Positions 23,448-34,061 of a DNA stretch of 64,000 bases are shown here, in pieces. Position numbers and translations under genes: made by a program. The notes under the pieces are model-generated. The model saw only the letters and a list, made by a program, of their open reading frames with translations, had not been told where the DNA came from and ran no database searches. How positions within the stretch are numbered: position 1 is the first letter of the stretch; each line of letters opens with the position of its first letter. This DNA is from Sambucus nigra (Eukaryota > Streptophyta > Magnoliopsida > Dipsacales > Adoxaceae), in NCBI GenBank assembly GCA_949130495.1, contig OX422211.1, forward strand, positions 536,531,372 to 536,595,371. Direction: 5' to 3'.

Positions 23448-26324
23448 GCGGAGATCGGGCTAAATTAGGCAAAAAGAAAGAAAAGGTAGAAACTAACTCC
23501 GCTAGGGATGTTTCCTCAAAGTATAAATTAAAGTATGGACCACTTGGGGTATAGGATAATCGAAACAATCCTTCTGATCGAGTAATAGAGCCTTTAGAGA
23601 TAATAATCTATAACCTCGACCAATAATAACAAAACTTCCTCATTATGAACCCACTCGCAACTAAAAAGAAACGAGAATGGTGAACTTCTTGAATAACAGT
23701 AAAGACGTATTCATCTGGAACCTATACGATATGTACGATGTCAGTCCTAAAAGTTCGTGCCATAAACTACACATTAATCCATCTTATCCACTAATCGCCC
23801 AAAAGGCTCGCCGAACAACCCCTAACAAGGATAGGGAAGTTGAAGAGGACATAGGGAAACTTATGAAGTCCATATCTATAAAAAAAAGTTTTATTCCCTG
23901 AATGGTTGTCTAATCCAGTCATTAGAGATGAGTAAAAGAAATTGGAGAGTTTGTGTTGACTTCACTGTCCTTAATAAGGCATGCCCAAAAGATATTTTTC
24001 CCTTTCTTAAGATCAATATATTAGTCGATGTGATAAGGAATCATGAATGAATTATATCTATCGATATCATAAAATTCCATTATTCGGTCCTAATCAATAA
24101 AAAATGTCGTCTATAACTTCGATCAGTTTGTACTACTATACAATAGTGCAATTTGTCTTGAATAATGTGGGTGAATATTACCAATATCTTTTCATAAAAA
24201 TATTCAAGAAGAAGTTAGGGAGCACAATGGAAGTGTACATTAATGATATGGTAGTAAAAATAAATTAAAAATTAGACCATCTCCCTGACCTCAAAAAGAC
24301 CTTTGAGATCCTTCACCACTACTGTAAGAATATCAGTGCCACGAAATGTTCCTTCAAGGTGAGATCTGGTAAGTTTTATGAATATCTGGTCAGCTAGAGA
24401 GGGATTGAGAATAACCTCAGTCAAATCGAGGCATTAATCATGGTTCAACCACTAAAGATGATGTGATACATTCATAAGCTAATGGGAATGCTCATTGCAC
24501 TCAACCACTTTATCTCCAAGTCTTTTAAATAGTTTCGACCATTCTTTCAGGTATTATTAAAAGGGCATGAAGAAACATGGAGCGTCAAGTGGATAGTGGC
24601 ACTAGAGGAAACTAATAAATATATGGGAACCCGATCGATTTGGGAAGTCCCCGATCAAGGATACGTATCGTATCCATATCTTTCAGTTTCAAATCATGCA
24701 GTAAGCTCAGTCCTTGTTCATGAAGAAGCTCAGAGGAAGGAACTTATTTACTATATTATTACGACTATGATTGACACATAACAAAGGTACCTCCCACTTA
24801 AAAATCTAGTTTACTCATTAATAATCACATGAAGGAAGCTGAAGCATTATTTTAAAGGACACCCCATCGTAGTATTAACTTCATCTCCAATCAAAATTAA
24901 ACTTTAAAAGTCTGATCTCTTCGAATGAGTGTACAAATGGTTGATGGAGATTAGAAGGTTTGATAGTAACAGTTAAGGTGAAGGTCTTAACTGATTTTCT
25001 TATCGAATTTTCACAAAAATAATTAAATACTGATCTGACAACTATGGTCGATGACCAATACAAAAAATAAGCATTTAGGTGTCAATAATAAAAAACTATT
25101 TACACACCAAGTTTCTAACTCCAAGGGATCATTAATTATGATTGTCTTGTTATTCCCGATGGAGAAATCATTAACAAGTAATAAAACTTGGATGCAAACC
25201 ATCCAATAATGAAGCGAAGTATAAGGCAATGATTAGTGGATTTAGAAAAACCATGTTATTAGGATCCACACCCATTGAAGTCTTCTGAGAAGTCTTGTTT
25301 CTAACCAAATATTAAGTGAATACAACACAAGATATTAGTATATGTCTGTTTACCTAGACGAAGCAAGAAAGTTGGTCGCCCAGTTACAGAACATGCATAT
25401 TCAATGATTCCCACGAGGAAATAGAATCCATGGAGACATATTGAACACTTTTCTTTTATTGGTAATTATAATCCCATGTGAACTATTCATGTGTAACATT
25501 TGAATAACCTATCATACAAAAAGGATAAAAGACGATCCAAATCCTATCCATAAATGAGTCACCCCACTGAGTGGATCCCATCATTAAGTACTTGAAATAA
25601 GACATGTTACCAGGTTATGGAAAGGAAGCTTACAAAATTAGGATCAATGTTTCTCAATTTTACTTGTGCTCAGAGGGAAAGCGATGTTGTCAGTATTTTA
25701 TAGGGACCTAACTAATATTGTGCATCCTAACAAGGTGGACGAGGTATTATATTAACTCCATAATGGAATATATGGAATCCACACAGTGGGTTGATCAATG
25801 AACTTTAAAAAATTCAATAAAGGATATTAGTGTCCATACATGAAACAAGATTCCATCAGGTACGTTAAAAATATGAGATATATCATAATTTCTTTGCACT
25901 CATACATTAAGCACCTGGAAATCTCAACTCACTAATTAGTCCATGGTCATTCTCTCTATGGGTATTAGATATCGTGGACCCACAACACCTATTTACAAAA
26001 AAAATTATCGGTCAAGACTAATTATTTCACTAAATGGATTAAAGTTGAGCCACTAGAGAATATCAAAGATGTCAATATGATCAGGTTCATTTGGAAGAAC
26101 ATAATAACCAGATTTGGAACCTCATGGGCCATCATAATGAAAAATGAAACACAATTTGAAACGAAGCCATTTCAAAAGTTCTACTCTCACCACGACATGA
26201 GACATTTTTATAGCTCGCTATGGAATAATGGGCATGTCAAATCCTCCAATAAAGCAGTCTTATATGGGATTAAAAAATACTAGAGAAATAAAAAAGTTCT
26301 TAGGTAGATGAGCTCTCACATGTT
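23448..26324 (+). pseudogene. pol remnant of element A: reverse transcriptase, RNase H and integrase core
   Basis: Continues element A after B. At 23677-23880 the pre-RT segment reads NSKDVFIWNLYDMYDV, then REVEEDIGKLM. Reverse transcriptase fragments are RVCVDFTVLNKACPKD (about 23945), NVGEYYQYLF (about 24168) and MEVYINDMVVK (about 24229), where YVDD has become YIND. The sequence KCSFKVRSGKFYEYLV follows. RNase H pieces lie at about 24680-25400 (SNHAVSSVLVHEE, then fragments). Integrase shows NYFTKWIKVEPLENI, FIWKNIITRFG and NETQFETKPFQKF (26018-26180). The frame then leads to SSHML, where the hAT-like element begins. Many stops and frameshifts; non-functional. Confidence 0.8.
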
Positions 26325-26527
26325 GGGGATGGAAACATAACAGGTTGGGTCGGGGGAGGCACCTCCATCCTAATCCCCAAACCCTCATTCCCCATTTGAT
26401 TCAGTTTGGGGATTCCCCATACCCGATTATAATGGGTTTTGGTTCCCCGTAGGGAAAAAACTATAATAATCTAAAAAGACAAATTTGTTTATTTCTAGGA
26501 TCTTTACAATTATTTAGGTAAAATCAA

Positions 26528-26572
<45 letters not shown>

Positions 26573-27204
26573 GATATATATATATATATATATTAGTGAG
26601 TCTTTTAAACATACCTCCTAACAACAAACCTATGAACATACTCAGTTTTAAAAATAGTAAAAAAAATATTTTTTAAACAAATTTTGTATACATCATGTCC
26701 ATAATGAGGAGATCATCTACAAAAATATTACATCCAAAAATTCAACTTGGAAGAGGATGAGAAGATGATAAAAAGTGTTAATGGTTAGAAATGCACGTAT
26801 TCATCTAATTTTCAAATCACCCGCTTCCAAGCCATATTATTTGATAATTTTTTATAGGTGATCTCATAATTTAGATATCATGTACACCAAACTTGGTTGA
26901 AAATATATTTTTACTATTTCTTAAAATGGGAATGGCGTATGTTGTTAGGAGGTATATTAGAGAGCCTTATATATACACGCGAGAGTCACTGGAGGAGGAG
27001 AGGGCGAGCTTCGGTGGGAAAGAGGGGTGAGGACAAAAAGAGTCGTAAGTAATGAGATGAGTATTGTCAAAATAATAATATTTTATAAATTTTATATACA
27101 TAGGGTTTCACCATGGGGACATGTACTATTCCCTGAACCCGACCCAAAAATTTTCAACGATTAAAACTAAAATCGATAATCGACCCTAATCCCTAAAATC
27201 AATC
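26325..27204. mobile_element. hAT-like nonautonomous element with GGGGAT-type ends
   Basis: This ~880-bp block interrupts the integrase reading of element A exactly between a Trp-Ala-Tyr-type region and its continuation. Its left part is very G/C-patterned (GGGGATGGAAACATAACAGG, GGGTCGGGGG, CCCCATTTGATTC) and its right part ends in the complement (CCTAATCCCTAAAATCAATCCCCG). Terminal GGGGAT...ATCCCC with internal GGGGATTCCCCATACCCG resembles a common plant hAT-type nonautonomous family. It encodes nothing. It holds a (CA)n microsatellite at 26531-26568 and (TA)n at 26573-26592. An 8-bp target duplication was not identifiable. Confidence 0.55.
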
Positions 27205-27530
27205 CCCGTACTCCAAAAATCAATTAGGGAAACTAATTTTGCCTTAGCTTATGGAATGGAAGACCTAATCCCCCTCGAAGAAGGACTTCCAATCATTAGA
27301 ATGAGGTTAATAGATCAAAGCACAAACCATTCTAGATTTATAATAGAGTTGGACCTCATCTAAGAAAAATGGGAATAGGCACTTATCAAACTAGCAACAT
27401 ATCAACAATAGCTCCCTGGGCAGTATAATCGTCACATCAAGCCAAAATAATTCTAGGTTAGAGAATAAGTATTAAGGAATATTGTGGGATGCATGTAGAA
27501 TTATGGCCCTAAATCTTCTACTTAGTCTGT
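27205..27530 (+). pseudogene. Integrase C-terminal remnant of element A
   Basis: After the hAT-like insertion the integrase pattern resumes with ALAYGMEDLIPLEEGLPIIR (about 27240-27300), then LDLI*EKWE and YQQ, and ends in a drifted VLRNI segment near 27480. It matches the family order seen in element B (MLAFGSEAVIPAELGLP). Stops interrupt it. Confidence 0.75.
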
Positions 27531-27580
27531 AACTTAATTTTGATTCAGTGGCCCCTCAATCTCTCTCTACCCTTTCTAGT

Positions 27581-28826
27581 GTGTGCATATAATAAATCTA
27601 TAAAGGCAAATTTCTGCATCAAGTTAATATGTAGTATTGGCTATTTCCATTAGGATAAACATTTTGAGTTTATAGGTGTCACATCATGATCTATAATTGA
27701 AGAATTTAAACATCCAGTATTTAGACGCATCAACGAAGTTCACATCATCATTCCAAATGCTCATTGTTCTACTCTAACGAAGTTCACATCATGCTCATTT
27801 GGAATCAACAAGTCCCCTTTGCTGATTTTCCAAAGTCAAATTTTTTTAAGTTGTCCATTTTTTCAATTAACTGATATTTCATTAGAAATCTTGCTCTAAC
27901 GATATTCTACTCGTTCGAATGAGATGTCCAACGACATCCTTGATGTCTCTACTAAAAAGGCATTAAAAACCTCATTCTAACGAGATTTTGATATGTCATT
28001 CGAATGAAACCTCAGGTCATTCGAACGAATGGAGCAGTTATTGAAAATAACGGTTATTTTCAGCAAATTTTCCCCATGATCCCCACTTTCCCACTTCTTA
28101 CACTTATAAAACTAAAGGGACTCAAGAACTGAAGAGACTCCACTCCAAAATTTTCCAGAAGTCCAAATTTTTTTATCGAAACACTCTTCAACTTTTATAT
28201 AATCACCTTGGATCTTTTTTGAAGAAAATAAATCCAAAATTCCTACTTCCTCCATTCATCACCATTATGTGCAGTGGAATTCTGCATGGGTTTGAGACTG
28301 TGTATTGGCTATCGATGGATATCAAGATACAAGAGGGGTTGTGCAAACGTGTTGGAGCTACATGTTCTACGGTCAGAGGTGTTTTGAGATAACATCAGCG
28401 ATACTTATAGTGTCAAGTCTGTAAGACTTTTGTGTTTTCATTGTAAAATCATATTCGTTGTGGATTTTATCTAGGCATGACCGTTCGAGGTTTTTCTTAG
28501 TCGGGTTTTCCTCGTACATCACGGCATTATGGTTGTGTGCTTTATGATTGCTATTTTCCAACTAGATGCATCGTTAGGTTAAAAATATTAAAATTGGCTT
28601 AACCCAAACTTTTGGATAATTCGGTGCTAAAATCACACTAGTAACCTAATTATGAAAAAATCACGTATGTCTATGTAGGATTAATTAGTCAAGACTAAAA
28701 TTGGGAACGCATCAATTATATTGGCCTAGTCATAATTTTAGTTATGTGTCATAATTGTATTTTTCAGAGTGTATTTCACGAATTTGGGTCTTTGCCATAT
28801 AACTTGTCCTACCCCCCTCTCAAACA
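27581..28826 (+). repeat. 5' LTR of element C
   Basis: Aligns along its length with 39104-40346, for example ATTTTGAGTTTATAGGTGTC, GATATCAAGA and ACGAATTTGGGTCTTTGCCA. The exact left border is uncertain because an extra ~20 bp follows the first TGTG relative to the 3' copy. A TATAAAA box at 28105-28111 is preceded at 27886-28035 by several TTCGAATGA/TTCGAACGA motifs. Confidence 0.85.
28105..28111 (+). promoter_or_regulatory. TATA box in the C LTR
   Basis: CACTTATAAAACTAAAGGG, located about 70 bp after a cluster of palindromic TTCGAA-type motifs. The 3' LTR has the same box at 39616-39622. Confidence 0.75.
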
Positions 28827-28842
28827 AGTGTCAGAACTTGTT
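28827..28842 (+). promoter_or_regulatory. Degenerate primer-binding site of element C
   Basis: AGTGTCAGAACTTG follows the LTR and is a drifted form of TGGTATCAGAGC, the site complementary to initiator tRNA-Met used by most plant copia elements. Confidence 0.65.
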
Positions 28843-28859
28843 TTTAAAAATTTCTTAGA

Positions 28860-30805
28860 TGAATCCTGGAGGTTAAATAGATAGCTATTCGTCAAATACA
28901 CCCTATGTTTGATGGAACAAATTATGCCTATTGAAAAGAACGTGTGAGATCTTCTTTAAAATCTATTGATGAGCGTGTTTGGCTTGCTGTTGAGAAAGAG
29001 TGGTCCCCTCCTACGTTTATTGTTGGTGATGTTAATATTTTAAAACTTGTTGAGGAATGGAGTGAGGATGAGTTGAAATAATGCAATTTTAATTCAAAAG
29101 GTTTAAATGCTTTTTTTAATTCCATGTCTTGGGAAGAGTTTCGTTGTATCATGACATGTGAAACTTCGAAGGAGGCACGAGACACACTCCAATTAACTCA
29201 TAAAGGAACTAGTACTATTAAGGCTTCTAAACTACAAATTTTAACCACTCAATTTGAAACTATCACCATAAAAGACAGTGAAACATTTGACGAGTTTTAT
29301 GCTCGTCTTTTCGATATAGTTAATTGATGTTTTAACTTAAGTGATAGAATCCTTGAAAATCGTGTAGTTAAGAAGATAGTTAGATCTCTTCCTAGTCGTT
29401 TTAATGCTAAAGTCATTGTCCTTAATTCTTTAGGTGTATTAAATTCCTTAAAACTCGAAGAATTTATAGGTTATCTCCAAACTTACGAGTTAGACATGTT
29501 TTCTAAGGATAACAAAAAGAAAGATAAGGGAGTTGCTTTAAAAATTAGGAAGGAAGATGTATCTGAGTCTGATGAGATTTTGATGATATGGCCTTATTTG
29601 CAAAGAAATTTAAAAAGGTTCTCAAATTTAAGAACCAAAATTCGAAGTTTGATAAATCAAAATTTGAGAAAAATAAAAACAAGGCAAATAGAAGTTCTAA
29701 TCATCGGGATCTAAAGAAATTTAAATGTGAAAATCCTAAAAGAGATAATTCTAAAGAGGATTATTCGAAAAGATGTTTTGAGTGTGACGATCGAGGTCAT
29801 AGAGCGTATGAATGCCCCACTAAACTAAAGAGATAAGGCAATGATAAAGACGTTTATAATGTGACTCTTAGTGATAGTGATAATGAGTCTCAAGACTCCG
29901 ATGACTCTAGTCCATCCGAAATAACTTCACTACTTGTATGACTAGTGTTGCTAGCTCATCTAGTGTGTCACATCCTTATGTTGACATTTTCGAATTGAAA
30001 AACCTTGAAGTTGTTCCTAATCACTCACTAGTTAGTGATTTTATTAAAAGTTAGAGTGAGATTGAAGAATGTGGTTTTAGATCCGCTTATTCTGAGTTAT
30101 ACACTGAGCCTCCCTACATATTCAAAAGAACAATAAGAAGTTGACCTTTTAGGTTTTAACATTAGAAAAAAAGTTGAAAGTGCTAAAGGAGAAGGAAGCT
30201 TTAGTTAGTCAACTTGAGGAGATTAAGATTACCCTTTCAGAAGAACTTATTTTAATGGGTAAAAAAGATTGACTTGAAAAATTCTTTGTCTCGTGTTTCT
30301 GAAAATCTTCATGAATAATTGGAGGTTCGCAAAAAACTTGAAGCAAAAACAATCGAACTTGAGAAAGATCTCGAGGCCTCTCGAGAAGTCAAAGCCACTC
30401 TTGAGGATAACTCTATAAGAATGGAAAAGTTATATCTTGGATCGATTTAAGGTTATAAGAAGAAGGGTTATCAGGAGAGAAAAGGTATAGGATATGAAGA
30501 AGGTGAATCATCAAATACTAAATTGGAATCTTTAACTAAGTTTGTTACTAAGGCTAACACTCTTAAACCTATCCCACCTAAGAGAAATACTTCTAAGAAT
30601 TTTTTTGAAATGATTACAAATAAACCTTATGTTTGTAATTTTTGCAAAAAAAAGGGTCACCTCAGAGATTTTTTTTATGATCTTAGGAAGAATTCTTATC
30701 CACATTCTCCTACGCCTCACTATAGCCAATTGGATAGACTTAAAAAGCAAGTTGAGTGTTTAGTCAATACATCCCAATGTTTAATGGAAGAATTTCTAAG
30801 GTAAT
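28860..30805 (+). pseudogene. Gag remnant of element C (SIRE-like)
   Basis: Starts with a drifted FDGTNYAYWKERVR-type N-terminus (about 28910-28945; AAAGAACGTG context). DERVWLAVEKEW, EARDTLQLTHKGTS and FDEFYARLFDIVN follow at 28965-29325, and LPSRFNAKV near 29390. The first zinc knuckle is CFECDDRGHRAYEC (about 29776). A coiled-coil stretch (VLKEKEALVSQLEEIKITLS, about 30180) leads to a second knuckle, CNFCKKKGHLRDF, near 30630-30670, whose last Cys is changed to Phe. Several stops and frameshifts (for example 29326, 29834, 30054) inactivate it. The two-knuckle plan with an intervening coiled coil is the same as in element E. Confidence 0.75.
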
Positions 30806-30959
30806 TTATGCCCCAAGGAAGTGCCCCATACCAAATGACTTGAAATAAAATGGGCGAAATATAAATCATGCTTAGGTGACAAAAGATAAAACTAAGAAGG
30901 AATTAGTTGTTCATGTTGAGCTAATCTCAAAATAGCTCCCATTGGTGTTTTAAAAGTGG

Positions 30960-31200
30960 ATGCTCTAGACATAGGACATGATATAGATATCTTTTTACCA
31001 CTTTTGAGAATCACAAGGATGGTAAGGTCGCCTGTCACGATGGAAGTAAGTCTAGAATTATTAGTAGATGAACCATTGAAGTTTTTGAGTTTCCAAATCT
31101 AGAAAATGTTTTGTATGTTGATGGACTTAAAGAAAATTTGGTCAGCATTGGCCAACTTTGCGATGAAAACCTAACAATTAAGTTTAACCTTCTATTTGTT
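30960..31200 (+). pseudogene. Protease-region fragment of element C
   Basis: Pieces of the copia protease/pre-integrase region: a HDGSKSRIIS-like segment near 31040, FEFPNLENVLYVDGLKENLVS (31090-31140) and IGQLCDENLTIKF (about 31145-31185). Copia proteins at this point would go on to the GAG pre-integrase domain and integrase. Here the sequence passes directly into reverse transcriptase. Confidence 0.65.
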
Positions 31201-32627
31201 TCAATTTCAAAAGAATGATGTTTGGGAATTGGTTTCTTAACCTAGCAATTATAATGTTATTGGGACAAAATGGATTTTGAAAAATAAAATAGATGAAAGT
31301 CATGCTATTTTTCGAAATAAATCTAGGTTAGTTGATCAAGGTTATAACCAAATAGAAGGTGTCTATTTTGATGAGATGTTTTCTCCTATTGCAATGCTAG
31401 AGTCCGTTCGCCTTTTACTAGCCATTACATGTCATCTAAAATTTAAGCTTTATTAAATGGATGTCAAGAGGGATTTACTTAATGGAATTGTTCAGTAGTA
31501 AGTCTATATGGAACAATCGAAAGGGTTTGAAGACCCTAAACACCCTAACCACGTCTTCTACTTGAAGAAATCCTGGTACAGTTTTAAAGAAGCATCACGT
31601 GCTTGGTATGAGAGGCTTACTTCATATCTCCTGGATCATGGCTTTATGAGAGGGGGAATAAACATGGTGTTGTTTGTTCATCAGGATAAGAGTGCTACTT
31701 TGGTTGACCAAGTGTGCGTAGATGATATAGTTTTTGGATCCACATGTGACAAACGTACTCACCTCTTTGCAAGAGAAATGAAAAGTGAGTTTGAGATGAG
31801 TATGGTCAATGATCTTACTTACTTCCTATGGTTTCAAGTGCGTCAACTAGATAGTGGGATGTTTTTATCTTAATACAAGTATGCAAAAGATTTAGTGAAG
31901 AAATTTGATTTACACTCCACTAAGCATGCTCGTACACCCATGAGTTCATCCGTTAAGATTAGGAAAGACACCGAAGGAAAGGATGTAGATAACACTCTAT
32001 TTAGAAGTATGATGTGTAGTTTACTCTACTTAACCAATAGTCATCTTGATATTTACTTTAGTGTAGTATTTTATGCCCATTATCAGGCTACCCCCAAAGA
32101 GTCACACTTACTTGTCGTTAAACGTATTATCGAATATGTAAGTAGGACCCTGTCTTTTGAAATTTGGTACTCCTTTGACACCAATGATTATTTATCATTA
32201 TATTCAGATGCTGATTGGGAAGAAGAAGTTGATGGATGCAAAAGCACCTTGGATGGATGTTTTATTTTTATTTTTGGAGTGCACTTGTCTCTTGGATGAG
32301 TAAAAAGCAAAAATCCATTTCTTTATCCACGCCGGAAGTTGAATACATTGTCGTCGGAAGTTATTGGACACAACTCATTTGGATGAAATAAATATAGGAG
32401 GATTACGGTATTTTTCAAGGCACAATGACTACTTATTGTGATAATACGACTGCAATTTATATTTCCCAGAATCCCGTCCAATATTATAGAATACAGCACA
32501 TTAGGATCCGTGAGCACTTTATCCGTGAATTAGTTGAAGAGAAAGTCATTTCCTTAAGTTTTGTAGACACCAAATGTCAATTGGCTGATATCTTTACCAA
32601 ACCTTTAGATGTCGTAGGAAATCCATA
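31200..32627 (+). pseudogene. Reverse transcriptase and RNase H remnant of element C
   Basis: Copia-type RVT_2. It contains NDVWELVS, NVIGTKWILKNKID (about 31250), the LVDQGYNQIEGVYFDEMFSPI block (31330-31390), and VYMEQSKGFEDPKHPNHVF to LKKSWYSFKEASRAWYERL (31505-31620). The active-site block is VCVDDIVFGS (about 31705), a Tyr-to-Cys variant of YVDD, and DLTYFLWFQVRQ follows. RNase H shows YSDADWEEEVDGCKSTLDGC (32200-32260), then [13 protein letters not shown] and ADIFTKPLD (32430-32612). Stops at 31455, 31496, 31871 and 32297 break it. Integrase, which should precede this domain, is missing. Confidence 0.85.
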
Positions 32628-34061
32628 GGGGTTTGCTCCATTGATTGAGTTCGGAGTTATTTATTTAGTTTAGGGTGAGCTTTATATCTATCTTTTTCCA
32701 TATGAACTAGATTATGTTTTTGTATATACTTTATTCAAAAATACAAAAATATTTTTAGTTTCTTATGGTTTTTCAAAAATCAAAAATATTTTTCTTTATT
32801 TTATCTTTTAGGATTTGTTTGTGAGATTTTCTAATCAAAATATCATTCCATTGCCATGTGGATTACTGTAAGTAGCTAGTCTCGATTTCTTCTCAATTGT
32901 ACCTTTTATGGGTAATTCAAACGTTTTGATGCTCGTTTATGATATATCCTTTTATATTGATGTCATCTCATTACTTTAATGCACACAACTTTTATAGGTT
33001 CTTGAGGATGTTAGTCTCGCTTTACATATGCTAGGTGAAGTTAAGTGTGCTCTTATCAATCTTATCACCTAGCGTTAAAGCAATAGATAAATAGATTGTG
33101 CATGTAAGAACAATTTTTCTTGTTTATGGAAATGTTAAAAATGAGTGAGCAATGGAAAAGGGTTGCGAAAAGAAAACTTTTGCGTGAAAAGTCATCATTA
33201 AGAAAACAAAAAAATTGTGGCATAGAAAAACAAGATTGCCAAGGCCTAGTTTGATATTCGTTGATGCTTTAAAAATCAAGATTTCATGATTGACCCTTCA
33301 TTATATAGAGTGAGAATAAAAAAATTGTGTATCAGGATGATATAAGTCGAAGATCAATGGGTTTGCACAATAAGTCAAATTATTGAATTTTATGTGACGT
33401 TATTAGCCGGAGAATCGTGACACTCCTTGGCATGTTGTTAGAGTGAACTGACTCCAATTAAGTCCATTTATCTTATCACAAGGTTAAATTAAGGAATATT
33501 TTTTGGCATCTTGCACTTGTACAATATCTTAGCCTATGCTCTTATTCGTTTTGTTCTCACCCCTACATTCCATTTCCATGAACCGAATGTTTTTAACATT
33601 TCCTAGGACTATTTTAGAACCAGATTTTTATGTGTATTTATCTATGATGGTTCTTTTACTATTTTATTTTATCTTATTTTTACTGTTTTATCAGTTTTGG
33701 GCAAACTACAATCTCGTTTGAAGTATTGTTCGAACAAGAATCGAACGAACCTTACCCCCGTGACCACTGCTTTCTCATTTGAAGTTTCATTCGAAAGTCG
33801 TTCTAACGACATTGTTCAAATGAGACTCCAATTGTTCGAACGATCGGCATTTTTGCAAGTCAGTTGGGTTATTTTCATTTATCCGTTTGGGTTCTGATTC
33901 AACTAACTCAAATTCTTTTTTCTCTCCTTATCTCTCTCAACCGCTCACTCAAAAGCTCTCCACTTCTAAATACTTCAACCCTCCATCTTCCCTCTCTTCC
34001 TATATAGACCCACACAATCTAGGGCCATCCTCCATTACCCTTGGAGATTTTTCTTAGGTTT
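32628..34061 (+). other. 3' region of element C, left part
   Basis: Non-coding AT-rich sequence after RNase H. At 33705-33850 there is a dense group of TTCGAAC/GTTCGAACGA motifs, followed about 160 bp later by TATATAGACCC (34002-34012). This repeats the motif-then-TATA order of the LTR and may be a second promoter or an old LTR-derived piece. The solo LTR is inserted at its right end. Confidence 0.5.

Larger units (their letters stand above)
8713..27530 (+). mobile_element. Ty3/gypsy Tat-like retrotransposon A, old, interrupted by B and by a hAT-like element
   Basis: Parts in order: LTR 8713-9220, primer site 9226, gag and protease remnants to about 11310, element B inserted at 11336, pol resuming at 23448, a hAT-like element splitting integrase at about 26325-27204, and the integrase end at about 27530. 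All coding parts carry many stops and frameshifts, unlike B, so A is far older. The 3' LTR is not visible; copia element C begins shortly after the integrase end. Confidence 0.75.
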
